Shown here one piece after another: positions 43,808-52,476 of a stretch of 64,000 bases of DNA (the first letter of the stretch is position 1; each line of letters begins with the position of its first letter). The position numbers and the translations under genes were made by a program. The stretch comes from Polynucleobacter asymbioticus QLW-P1DMWA-1. GTDB taxonomy: Bacteria > Pseudomonadota > Gammaproteobacteria > Burkholderiales > Burkholderiaceae. The stretch covers positions 682,001-746,000 of the forward strand of contig NC_009379.1 of NCBI RefSeq assembly GCF_000016345.1. The letters are read 5' to 3'. A model generated the notes under the pieces. It saw nothing but the letters and a program-made list of their open reading frames with translations. It was not told where the DNA came from and did no database searches.

Positions 43808-44266
43808 TTATTCGCTTTCACCGCCGCGACTCGGGAATTTGTACGAGGCGTAGCGAACAATGGCATTTGCTAGGGCCAAAATCAATATGGTAATTCCCAT
43901 GAAGAGAATTGCCATGTCCGCTTCATGTTTGGTGTTCACCAAATCAATGATGAGGCGGGTGACCGCAGTGATTGCAACATAAATCAAAAACCGCACAGGC
44001 ATATGGTTGGTTTTGAAGTAGATCCCAACCATGGCGCCGATTTCTAAATAAATAAATAGCAATAACAAGTCTTCGATCGAGGCTGATCCTTTGCTGACCA
44101 TTCCCAGAAAAGCAACTGCTGCAGACCACACTGTTGCAGCGCCTATTGCAAATAGTGCTATGCGATGAAAGAGGGATACAAATAAGTTACCGATAGGTAC
44201 GCTCCACTTTTCAATGGCATCTTCCAGCTTGGTTATATCTTTTGGTGGATTGGGGGTCATAGTCAT
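43808..44266 (-). CDS. PsiE-like membrane protein
   Basis: 152-residue protein with four predicted helices, matching the phosphate-starvation-inducible PsiE family (LLLFIYLEIGAMVGIYFKTN; PVRFLIYVAITAVTRLIID). The ATG at 44266 has a good GGAG five bases upstream and is preferred to an overlapping TTG. Physiological role unknown. Confidence 0.85.
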   Translation of the reverse strand: MTMTPNPPKDITKLEDAIEKWSVPIGNLFVSLFHRIALFAIGAATVWSAAVAFLGMVSKGSASIEDLLLLFIYLEIGAMVGIYFKTNHMPVRFLIYVAITAVTRLIIDLVNTKHEADMAILFMGITILILALANAIVRYASYKFPSRGGESE

Positions 44267-44323
44267 CAAGTCTCCAGAGATCTAATCATTCCCATTAGTA
44301 TATTTCTCAAATGAGATAAAGGA

Positions 44324-44352
44324 AGAAAAAAGAGGCACTAGAGCCTCTTTTT
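44324..44352 (-). terminator. Terminator after the FCSD flavoprotein gene
   Basis: On the minus strand GAGGC-TCTAGT-GCCTC is followed by T6. Likely ends the long run that includes prlC, the cytochrome and the flavoprotein. Confidence 0.75.
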
Positions 44353-44370
44353 TTCTAGAATTACATCAGG

Positions 44371-45645
44371 TCAACCTAGGGTATCGGCCCAGATGTTGTG
44401 GGCCCACCCCCATGCGTAACGTCCTTCAAGAGACGACGGTTTTGTTGAAAGGCCTCCAGCTCCGTGAACGGGCTCAAACGTTTTATTCACTGCGCTATAT
44501 TGATGCACGCTAGCTACATGAATCGTTTCTGTGGCATTTACAAAACTATAGCAGGCATTATTTACGACTGGCGTAGGATTGATTTCCCACCCATTGAGCT
44601 CGGCTACTATCGCAGCTGCAGCGACTTTTGCTTGTTGATTAGCCATATGCCCAGACTTTGGCATTGCTGGCGCTACTTGAATTGAATCACCCAATACATG
44701 GATATTTTTTTGAGCAGTTGATTCAAAATTAAGATAGTTCACATTCACCCAACGCCCATTTGAGTTTGCTAACCCCGTTTTGATAGCAATTAAACCGGCA
44801 TTCATAGCGGGTAAAACATTTAAGACGTCGGCACGGACGTCTTCTTCTACCTCTATTTTCAAAGTTTTTGTCTTGCCGTCTACTGCAATCACATTATTTC
44901 TTGGGCGGTAATCAATTAAGCCTGGATATTCATCGGCCCACGCTTTTTTAAAAAGTGCGCCTTTAGAGGTAACGTCGTCATTTGCATCCAAGATAAGCAC
45001 CTTGGATTTAGGTTTGTACTTTTTAAGATAGCTGGCTACCTGACAAGCTCGCTCATACGGGGCTGGTGGACAGCGGTAGGGCGCTTCAGGAATAGTGATT
45101 GCAAAAGTACCGCCATCACGCATCGCAGCCAATTGCTTGTATAAGGCCACCGTTTCAGGCCCAGCTTTCCATGCCTGAAGAGTCGCCCCAGCTTTATTGG
45201 CACTCGCAAGTCCTTCAATACTGTCCATTAAGAGGCTGACCCCAGGTGATACCACGACCTTGTCATAAGGAAGCGCTATTCCAGACGAAAGTTTGACGAT
45301 TCTTTTATCAGGATCAATACTGATGACGCTATCTTGAATAATCTTGACTCCGTGCCGCTTGCTGAGGGTGTCATAGGGACTTGTTATCTCTGCAAGTGAG
45401 CGAGATCCGCCAACAACTAAATTAGAGAGTGGGCAGGACACAAAGGACGCGTTAGGCTCAATCAGGGTCACTTGAGCGGTATTGTTAGAGAAGAGGCGTA
45501 AATATTTTGCGGCAGTAGCGCCGCCATAACCACCGCCAATCACCAAGATCTGCGCTTTTTGCAAATTAGCATGAGCCGGATTAGAGAAGCCTGCTAATAA
45601 TCCCAGTGCTGCTGTACCTTGGCCAATAAATTGTCGACGATCCAT
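44371..45645 (-). CDS. fccB: FCSD-type sulfide dehydrogenase flavoprotein
   Basis: 424-residue FAD flavoprotein, the catalytic subunit of a flavocytochrome c/SoxF-like sulfide dehydrogenase. A twin-arginine signal (MDRRQFIGQG, residues 1-29 ending AHA) predicts Tat export folded. FAD motif VIGGGYGGAT near 40-50; redox cysteines are likely (VSCPLSN; RCPPAPYERACQ); C-terminal FCSD domain with NACYSF. ATG 45645 has AAGGA 8 bases upstream; the earlier ATG 45654 sits inside that site. Its cytochrome partner is directly upstream. Confidence 0.9.
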   Translation of the reverse strand: MDRRQFIGQGTAALGLLAGFSNPAHANLQKAQILVIGGGYGGATAAKYLRLFSNNTAQVTLIEPNASFVSCPLSNLVVGGSRSLAEITSPYDTLSKRHGVKIIQDSVISIDPDKRIVKLSSGIALPYDKVVVSPGVSLLMDSIEGLASANKAGATLQAWKAGPETVALYKQLAAMRDGGTFAITIPEAPYRCPPAPYERACQVASYLKKYKPKSKVLILDANDDVTSKGALFKKAWADEYPGLIDYRPRNNVIAVDGKTKTLKIEVEEDVRADVLNVLPAMNAGLIAIKTGLANSNGRWVNVNYLNFESTAQKNIHVLGDSIQVAPAMPKSGHMANQQAKVAAAAIVAELNGWEINPTPVVNNACYSFVNATETIHVASVHQYSAVNKTFEPVHGAGGLSTKPSSLEGRYAWGWAHNIWADTLG

Positions 45646-45659
45646 GATGTACATCCTTA

Positions 45660-45992
45660 TTATTTTTTGCCTAGCTGCACAGAGATGATTTCGAGTTGCT
45701 CATCTGAATAACCTTTAGCCAGCTGGGGCATGATGGTGCCTTCGCGAGCACCCGATTTATATGCCTTAAGCTGCTCGAGCAACTGCTGGCTGCTGAGATT
45801 ATTAATGAGGGGCATGCCACCATCCACTACGCCTTTACCGTCCGTACCGTGACAATTGGCGCAGGTAGCTGCTAATGAGCGATGATACAAAGAAAGAGTT
45901 TGCGGGGATTGCGCGAAGCTGACACTGCTTATTCCAGCAAGAATCAAAAAGACGTTGCTTGTAAAAGCAGTCTTAAGAATTTTTTTTTGCAT
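45660..45992 (-). CDS. c-type cytochrome, FCSD partner
   Basis: 110-residue periplasmic monoheme cytochrome c. Signal peptide (about 1-27, ending SFA), heme site CANCH (Cys44, Cys47, His48) and a distal Met in GTIMPQLAKG. Placed 14 bp before the flavoprotein gene, so it is the probable electron acceptor, comparable to FccA/SoxE. prlC lies 15 bp upstream. Confidence 0.92.
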   Translation of the reverse strand: MQKKILKTAFTSNVFLILAGISSVSFAQSPQTLSLYHRSLAATCANCHGTDGKGVVDGGMPLINNLSSQQLLEQLKAYKSGAREGTIMPQLAKGYSDEQLEIISVQLGKK

Positions 45993-46007
45993 AGTTAAAT
46001 CATCTCT

Positions 46008-48134
46008 TTAATGAAGTCCGCCGTGACGAAGTAGCGCATCAATACTGGGTTCTCTGCCGCGGAATGCTTTAAAAGATTCGGCGGCGGGTCGACTTCCGCC
46101 AACCTCTAGGATCTCTTGACGATAACGGCCTCCAGTCACTGGATCTAGCACTGAGCCGGTGAGTTTTGCGGCCTCTTCAAATGCAGAGTAGGCATCCGCA
46201 GATAATACCTCCGCCCATTTATAGCTGTAATAACCTGCAGCATAACCACCAGCAAATATATGGCTAAAGGTATTGATCCAACGAGAAATATCCGGCTGTG
46301 GAATCACATTAAACTCCACGGCAAGCTTTCTGGATAAATGAAGAATGGCTTGGCCTTGAGCAAGGGCGGCATCAAAGCAAGAATGCAGTCGCCAATCAGT
46401 CAAGGACATCACAATTTGACGTAATGTCATTAAGCCGTTCTGGAAATTTTTTGCCGCCAGTATCTTGTCAAAGAGTTCGCGGGGTAATGGTTTTCCGGTG
46501 TCTACATGGGCAGTCATTTTTTCTAATACCTCCCATTCCCAGCAAAAGTTTTCCATGAACTGGCTCGGTAGTTCAACAGCATCCCATTCAACGCCATTAA
46601 TTCCTGAAACGCCTAACGCGCCTACTTGGGTTAATAGGTGATGTAAGCCATGACCACTTTCATGGAAAAGAGTAATGACATCATCATGGGTAATAGTAGG
46701 CTGGCGTAATACGCCATCTACTTTGACGGGCGGTGCAAAGTTACAAACCAGATAGGCAACTGGTACTTGGACTTCACCATTCGGTAGTTCGCGGCGGCCT
46801 CGAGCATCATCCATCCAGGCCCCACCACGCTTGCCTGATCGTGCATATGGGTCTAGATAGAAATAGGCCAATATTTTCCCTTTAACATCGCTAACAGAAA
46901 ATGACTGCACATCAGCGTGCCATGTTGGTAAATTGGCAGGCTCAATTTTTACGCCAAACAATGTTTGAATGACGCCAAAGAGACCATCTAGCACTTTTGG
47001 TAATGGAAAGTATTGCTTGAGTTCATTTTCTGAAAATGCATAACGTGCTTGCTTTAATCTCTCAGAAGCAAATGGAACATCCCATGCTTGAAGGCCATCG
47101 GTAACTCCCAATTCCGTTTTAGCAAACGCATTAAGCTCATCCCAATCCCTTTGGGCAAACGGCTTAGATTTTTCGGCGAAATTGGTTAAGAAGAGATCAA
47201 CTTCATCAACAGTACTAGCCATCTTAGGCGCCAAGCTCAGGGCTGCATAATTTGCAAATCCAAGCATGCGCGCTTCTTCATCACGTAAGCGCAACTGATT
47301 GAGCATATTCTGAGTGTTATCCCAATCAATATTGCCATCGGCGTATTTGGGCGCCAACTCTGAGGCGCGTGTAACGTAAGCCTCATACATTAAACGCCGT
47401 AGCTCTCGGTTTTCTGAGTACTGAAGCACTGGATAGTAAGAAGGGAAGTGCAACGTAAAGGCCCAGCCTTTGAGGTTCTTTTGACTTGCGGTATCCGCAG
47501 CTGCAGCGACTACATCCTCAGGAAGACCAGCTAATTCCTCCGTCTTTGTTATTAGGTGAACAAAGCGATCAGTTGCATCTAAAACATGATCTGAAAATGC
47601 CTTTCCTAGTTGGGCTTGCTCGTCTTGAATTTGAGCAAAGCGGGGTTTATCCGCTTCGCTCAGTTCAGCGCCACCCAAACGGAAGTCACGCAATGAATTT
47701 TCAATCACTTTTTTCTGGGCCCGATTCAATAAGTTGAATTCAGGACTATTACGTAAGGCTTTAAATTTTTGATACAGGGCTAAATTTTGTCCCAGGCTAG
47801 AAAAAAAAGCAGTGACCTCTGGCAGCATTTCTCCATAAGCTATTCGCAGCTCTGGTGAATCAGCAACACTATTTAAATGGGAGATCACACTCCAAGATCT
47901 GCCGAGTGATTCGGTTGCATCCTCAAGGGGTTCGGCCAATTGATCCCATGTGGGCGACGTGTTGGGATTTACGGCAAGGTCGACTGCAGTTTGCGCGTGT
48001 TTTAGGAGGAACTGAATTGCTGGTGCAATATGCTCGGGCTTTACCTCAGCATAAGCGGCTATGCCGCGGCCAAAGTTCAGTAAGGGATTATTTTGTAATG
48101 AGGCAGGTAAGGCTGCAGAAGGATTTGTAGTCAT
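46008..48134 (-). CDS. prlC: Oligopeptidase A
   Basis: Cytoplasmic M3 zinc metallopeptidase degrading short peptides, including cleaved signal peptides. 708 residues with the zinc motif HESGH (His491-Glu492, His495) and downstream third ligand in the region ENFCWEWEVL. Length normal. Part of a co-directional run after folD, with 53 bp between. Confidence 0.95.
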   Translation of the reverse strand: MTTNPSAALPASLQNNPLLNFGRGIAAYAEVKPEHIAPAIQFLLKHAQTAVDLAVNPNTSPTWDQLAEPLEDATESLGRSWSVISHLNSVADSPELRIAYGEMLPEVTAFFSSLGQNLALYQKFKALRNSPEFNLLNRAQKKVIENSLRDFRLGGAELSEADKPRFAQIQDEQAQLGKAFSDHVLDATDRFVHLITKTEELAGLPEDVVAAAADTASQKNLKGWAFTLHFPSYYPVLQYSENRELRRLMYEAYVTRASELAPKYADGNIDWDNTQNMLNQLRLRDEEARMLGFANYAALSLAPKMASTVDEVDLFLTNFAEKSKPFAQRDWDELNAFAKTELGVTDGLQAWDVPFASERLKQARYAFSENELKQYFPLPKVLDGLFGVIQTLFGVKIEPANLPTWHADVQSFSVSDVKGKILAYFYLDPYARSGKRGGAWMDDARGRRELPNGEVQVPVAYLVCNFAPPVKVDGVLRQPTITHDDVITLFHESGHGLHHLLTQVGALGVSGINGVEWDAVELPSQFMENFCWEWEVLEKMTAHVDTGKPLPRELFDKILAAKNFQNGLMTLRQIVMSLTDWRLHSCFDAALAQGQAILHLSRKLAVEFNVIPQPDISRWINTFSHIFAGGYAAGYYSYKWAEVLSADAYSAFEEAAKLTGSVLDPVTGGRYRQEILEVGGSRPAAESFKAFRGREPSIDALLRHGGLH

Positions 48135-48187
48135 CCCTCTAGCTTAATGGACGCAGATTGTTTTTGCTTAAAACTCCCTGCGTTTTC

Positions 48188-49042
48188 TTAGGGTTTTGAG
48201 GCCTTTTCAGCGGCTTCTAGCGTATTCATGAGCAGCATGGTGATGGTCATTGGGCCGACACCACCAGGAACGGGGGTGATCCAGCCGGCAACGTATTTAG
48301 CGGCATCAAAGTCAACGTCGCCACAGAGCTTGCCATCAGGCAGGCGGTTAATACCCACGTCAATTACAACAGCGCCATTTTTAATCATGTCACCAGAAAC
48401 CATCTTGGGTTTACCGGTAGCTACCACCAGAATGTCAGCATCTTTAGTGTGATGAGCTAGATCCCGAGTTTTGCTATTGCATATAGTGACGGTGGCACCT
48501 GCCTGCAGAAGGAGCATTGCCATAGGTTTGCCAACAATATTAGAGGCCCCCACAATGACAGCTCGTGCGCCGCGAATAGGGTACTCAATACTTTCTAGAA
48601 GTTTCATGCAGCCATAAGGAGTGCATGGGATGAATTCTGGTTTACCCACCATTAAAGCGCCAGCATTCGAAACGTGAAAGCCATCCACATCTTTTTCAGG
48701 TGCAATCGCTTCAAGAACACGCTCAGCGGCAATATGCTCTGGCAATGGTAGTTGTACCAAAATCCCATGGATTGCAGGATCAGCATTGAGAGTCGCAATT
48801 CGAGCAAGTAACTCTTCTTCACCTAATTCTGCTGGGTAGGGTTCTAATACCGAATGAAAGCCAACATCTTCACAAGCTTTTACTTTATTACGGACATATA
48901 CCTGGCTTGCAGGGTTATCGCCAACGACGATAACCGCTAGACCAGGCCTAACCCCTTTAGCGGTAACAATGGCAGCCCGCGCAGCGATTTCAGCTCGTAG
49001 CTTTTTAGAGAGGGCGTTTCCGTCAAGTAATTGAGCTGGCAT
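48188..49042 (-). CDS. folD: Methylenetetrahydrofolate dehydrogenase/cyclohydrolase
   Basis: Bifunctional C1 enzyme, 284 residues. N-terminal catalytic Lys in [24 protein letters not shown] loop, and Rossmann NADP site ([17 protein letters not shown]). C-terminal signature [16 protein letters not shown]. Same strand as the upstream regulator gene (19 bp away), so it may be transcribed with the two-component genes. Confidence 0.96.
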   Translation of the reverse strand: MPAQLLDGNALSKKLRAEIAARAAIVTAKGVRPGLAVIVVGDNPASQVYVRNKVKACEDVGFHSVLEPYPAELGEEELLARIATLNADPAIHGILVQLPLPEHIAAERVLEAIAPEKDVDGFHVSNAGALMVGKPEFIPCTPYGCMKLLESIEYPIRGARAVIVGASNIVGKPMAMLLLQAGATVTICNSKTRDLAHHTKDADILVVATGKPKMVSGDMIKNGAVVIDVGINRLPDGKLCGDVDFDAAKYVAGWITPVPGGVGPMTITMLLMNTLEAAEKASKP

Positions 49043-49061
49043 ATTGCAAAGACGATGTTAA

Positions 49062-49709
49062 TTAATTGGGTTGTGGATCAGAAAGCGCTAGGCGGAGTAA
49101 ATCAGCCACAGTATTCACATTGAGCTTTTCCATAATGTTGGCACGGTGTGCTTCAACGGTCTTAATGGAAATTCCTAAATCATCAGCAATTTGTTTATTC
49201 AAGCGACCAGCGACGATGCGCTCGAGCACTTGACGTTCGCGACCAGTTAATTTACTGAGTAGGCTTTGAGTAATTTTTCTTTGGCTAGCTTGTGAGTAAT
49301 CCACGCGCGCTTTAGCGAGCATGCGATCAACTAAACCGCAGAGATCATTTTCTTTAAATGGTTTTTCAATGAAGTCTACTGCACCACGTTTCATTGTTGA
49401 CACTGCCATGGAGACATCGCCATGACCGGTAATGAATGCCACTGGCATCGGTAAGTTCTCGCTGATCAAGCGTTCTTGTAGTTCAAGTCCAGACATGCCT
49501 GGCATGCGAACATCCAAAATAGCGCAAGAGATCGTAGACTTATCCGTACTTTGAAGAGATTGCAAGAAACGTTCAGCGCTCGCATGACACCGAACAACAT
49601 AACCATTGCTTTCTAGAAGCCAAGTTAACGAGTCGCGCACTGCCTCATCATCATCAACTACATAGACCACTTCGGCCTGGTTTGGTTTAGAGCTAACGCT
49701 TAAGTTCAT
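49062..49709 (-). CDS. FixJ-family response regulator
   Basis: 215-residue transcription regulator. Receiver domain with acidic pocket Asp20/Asp21 and phospho-acceptor Asp66 (AILDVRMPGMSG), switch Lys in DFIEKPF, and a C-terminal LuxR-type HTH (LTGRERQVLERIVAGRLNKQIADDLGISIKTVEAHRANIMEKL). Pairs with the sensor kinase just upstream (36 bp). Divergence from aceE suggests control of pyruvate dehydrogenase, but this is inference. Confidence 0.94.
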   Translation of the reverse strand: MNLSVSSKPNQAEVVYVVDDDEAVRDSLTWLLESNGYVVRCHASAERFLQSLQSTDKSTISCAILDVRMPGMSGLELQERLISENLPMPVAFITGHGDVSMAVSTMKRGAVDFIEKPFKENDLCGLVDRMLAKARVDYSQASQRKITQSLLSKLTGRERQVLERIVAGRLNKQIADDLGISIKTVEAHRANIMEKLNVNTVADLLRLALSDPQPN

Positions 49710-49745
49710 ATTCGGTCTCGCAAGGTGAGTCTAAAAGTAGGACTA

Positions 49746-52283
49746 CTAAACAGCAGCCTTAATCTCTGGAGATTCAAGGGGTAGAAGTATTGTAAAGGTG
49801 CAGCCTGACAGCTTGGTATGTTCCGCATCCATGGTATTGATTGCCCACAGGCGGCCATGGTGTGACTCAATAATGGACCGGCAAATATTGAGGCCCATAC
49901 CCATCCCGTCGGATTTGGTGCTGAAAAAGGGCTCAAACATACGCTGAGAGACGGATTCTGGGATTCCTGCCCCTCCGTCAGTTACCTGAATTTTGAGCAT
50001 GGCTGGGAAAATACTGGTGTCTAAATCGGCGCTGATATTAACCACAGGAGCCGACCAGCGAGAGGAGAGTGGGTAGGCCTCTCGCGTGCTATCTAAGGCA
50101 TTTTTTAATAAATTGACCAAAACTTGCAAAATCAGCACAGGGTCGACATCAACCTCAGGAAGATTGGGCGCGATATTAGAAGAGATACTGAGACGATGAC
50201 GATGCGCCTCAATCTCAACTAAACCGACTGCGTCATTAATGATTTCCGAAATCGCTAAAGACTTTCGTTGGGGTTCGCTGCGTTTCACAAATCCTCGAAT
50301 GCGTTGAATAATCATTCCCGCACGGTGCGCTTGATCCGATGCTTTTTCTAGTGCTGGCAAGATGTCTTTGCCAAGGGCCGGGTCTATATTTCCCTCCAGG
50401 CGCTTAGCTACACCCATACAGTAATTGGAAATTGCCGAAAGTGGTTGGTTTAACTCGTGAGCAAGAGAGGACGCCATTTCACCCATAGTGGTGAGGCGGC
50501 TAGTAAATTGCATGCGCTCTTCTTGCTGGCGCGCTAAGTCGTCTGCCACCTTTCTAGGGGTAATGTCAGTAGCAATGAGTAGTTGCGCTAGATGCCCATC
50601 AACCCAAGGAATATATCGACGTCGTACTTCATACCATTTATTGCTGCCATCACTTAGCTGGATTTCTTCAGATTCCGATTCTTGATAGAGGAATGAAGTA
50701 GGGATGCCATCCCGAATGTAATCTTGAAGATCTTGTGCAATGTTATGTAGTGTCTCAATTCTATTTTCTTGATGGGCCAACAAAAAGTGACCCTTCGAGT
50801 CATTGCCAAAATGCTCGCGATAAAAACGGTTGGCGAACAAGAGCTCATCATCCTCAAGGGATACCACTGAAACGGCGGCATCTAGACCTTCAAGAACAGT
50901 GGTAAAGCGTTCCTGTGACGCAGCCAATTCTTCGCGGATCTTTTTAGGTTCAGAAATATCAATTAATGAGGTAACCCAGCCAGTTTGCTTACCCCTTTGA
51001 TCAATCAGCGGAGCAATAAAGGTGCGGGTCTGAATAAGCGATCCATCTTTACGCAAAATGGCCCCTTCGATCCCCTTTTTCATTCCCGCATCAATATCTG
51101 AATTAAGGGCGCGATTCATTTTCTCGACTAACTCATCTCTTCTGCTATCTGGCCAAAAGGGGAAGGGAGGGTGAAGGCCAATGAGCTCATTTGGTGTCCA
51201 ACCCGTCATTTCACAGAATGCGCGGTTGACATACGTAATGCGTTTTTGCATATCATGTGCACGGATACCAATTGGTGTGGAGTTTTCCATTGCATTACGA
51301 AAGTTTGTTTCTGTCCGTAAATTGGCCTCTGCTTCTTGGCGAACTTGCATTTGTTTTAGAACTGACCACAAACTCCAAATCACGAAGGCAGATAATCCTA
51401 AAACAACCCCGATCAGCATTCTGAATGTGAGATTAGTTGGGGGCGGGTAAGTATCAATCCGCAAAGTCATATTAGGACTAAGAACCCCAATATCTAAGCT
51501 GGTCTGATTGCTAAAAGCCCTTTTGGGGATATCGCGGTCCGATGAAATGGATAAGACTCGTTCGTTATCAGCAAGAAGGGTAAAGCGGTAGTGGGCTTTT
51601 AAGTCACCTGGAATGATGTCGAGTATTCCTTGTGTGGTGTATAGAGCGGCTAAAAAGCCAATCGCCTCTCCACCAACAATATTGGGCACCACTTGCCAAA
51701 AAACAATCCTATCGTTGACGGGCGGATCAGTGCTTGGCAAAGTCAGAGTCAGAAATGGGCTGAATGCTGCACGACCAGTTAACCTACTCAATTCAATTGC
51801 ATTACTTAGAGCAGTATTAATTGCTTGATCATTCTGAGTTTTACCAATCCAATCGGGTTTGGACGTACTTGGTGGAGCACTCCATTGGCGTTGATATTTT
51901 TCATTCAACCAGAGAACTTTGACAATCTCATGATTATTAATAACCAGATCATCAGATTGTTCATGCGCAAGCTGTTTCAGCTTTGTGTCATCAGCACTCA
52001 CTGCAATTTCGCGATTGATTGTATTGAGCGTTTCAAGATTATTTGCAAAGCGCACTTGAATGCGCTGCTTGGCAAATGAGAGCTCTCTAAATAGAGCGGC
52101 TTCTTGTTGATTCTTCTCTTGGAGGTGCAGCGTTCCCAAAATGATGCCCATTACCGCAGTAAAAAGAACGATGGCGAGCAGCGGTGTGTAAACGAGCCGA
52201 AATCCCCGTATTTTTCGGAGCCATTTAAATGGGCTGAGCAGTAGGCTGGAAAAAGCGCTGAATTTCATATGATTAAGGGTCAT
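49746..52283 (-). CDS. PAS-domain sensor histidine kinase
   Basis: 845 residues. Membrane helix at about 30-52, a periplasmic sensing region (about 53-290), second helix (about 293-312), two PAS domains (about 325-445 and 450-575), HisKA with phospho-acceptor His609 (SSLAHELNQPLSAISNY) and an HATPase domain (NALDSTREA; DGGAGIPESVSQRMFEPFFSTKSDGMGMGLNI). DctB/FixL-like architecture. The ligand is unknown; it diverges from the pyruvate dehydrogenase operon. Confidence 0.93.
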   Translation of the reverse strand: MTLNHMKFSAFSSLLLSPFKWLRKIRGFRLVYTPLLAIVLFTAVMGIILGTLHLQEKNQQEAALFRELSFAKQRIQVRFANNLETLNTINREIAVSADDTKLKQLAHEQSDDLVINNHEIVKVLWLNEKYQRQWSAPPSTSKPDWIGKTQNDQAINTALSNAIELSRLTGRAAFSPFLTLTLPSTDPPVNDRIVFWQVVPNIVGGEAIGFLAALYTTQGILDIIPGDLKAHYRFTLLADNERVLSISSDRDIPKRAFSNQTSLDIGVLSPNMTLRIDTYPPPTNLTFRMLIGVVLGLSAFVIWSLWSVLKQMQVRQEAEANLRTETNFRNAMENSTPIGIRAHDMQKRITYVNRAFCEMTGWTPNELIGLHPPFPFWPDSRRDELVEKMNRALNSDIDAGMKKGIEGAILRKDGSLIQTRTFIAPLIDQRGKQTGWVTSLIDISEPKKIREELAASQERFTTVLEGLDAAVSVVSLEDDELLFANRFYREHFGNDSKGHFLLAHQENRIETLHNIAQDLQDYIRDGIPTSFLYQESESEEIQLSDGSNKWYEVRRRYIPWVDGHLAQLLIATDITPRKVADDLARQQEERMQFTSRLTTMGEMASSLAHELNQPLSAISNYCMGVAKRLEGNIDPALGKDILPALEKASDQAHRAGMIIQRIRGFVKRSEPQRKSLAISEIINDAVGLVEIEAHRHRLSISSNIAPNLPEVDVDPVLILQVLVNLLKNALDSTREAYPLSSRWSAPVVNISADLDTSIFPAMLKIQVTDGGAGIPESVSQRMFEPFFSTKSDGMGMGLNICRSIIESHHGRLWAINTMDAEHTKLSGCTFTILLPLESPEIKAAV

Positions 52284-52357
52284 TTTGCCTGATTAACCAG
52301 TAAAAATTGGATTTCTCGAGGCTAGAGCACCCATTCTATATGCAACGCAGCAAAATA

Positions 52358-52388
52358 CCACATTATGAGAAATATTATCATTATGTGG
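52358..52388. promoter_or_regulatory. Inverted repeat between sensor kinase and aceE
   Basis: Arms CCACATTATGA and TCATTATGTGG (10 of 11 bases complementary) around a nine-base centre. It lies in the divergent gap, shortly upstream of a candidate -35/-10 pair for aceE (TTGTTT at 52397, 17-base spacer, TAGAAT at 52420). A good candidate for the site bound by a local regulator. Confidence 0.5.
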
Positions 52389-52476
52389 AAAATTGCTTGT
52401 TTACACCCATATACCTTCCTAGAATGTTGCCTATAGAGTTAATGACAAATTAAGAACTATTAAACGGAGACAAAAT

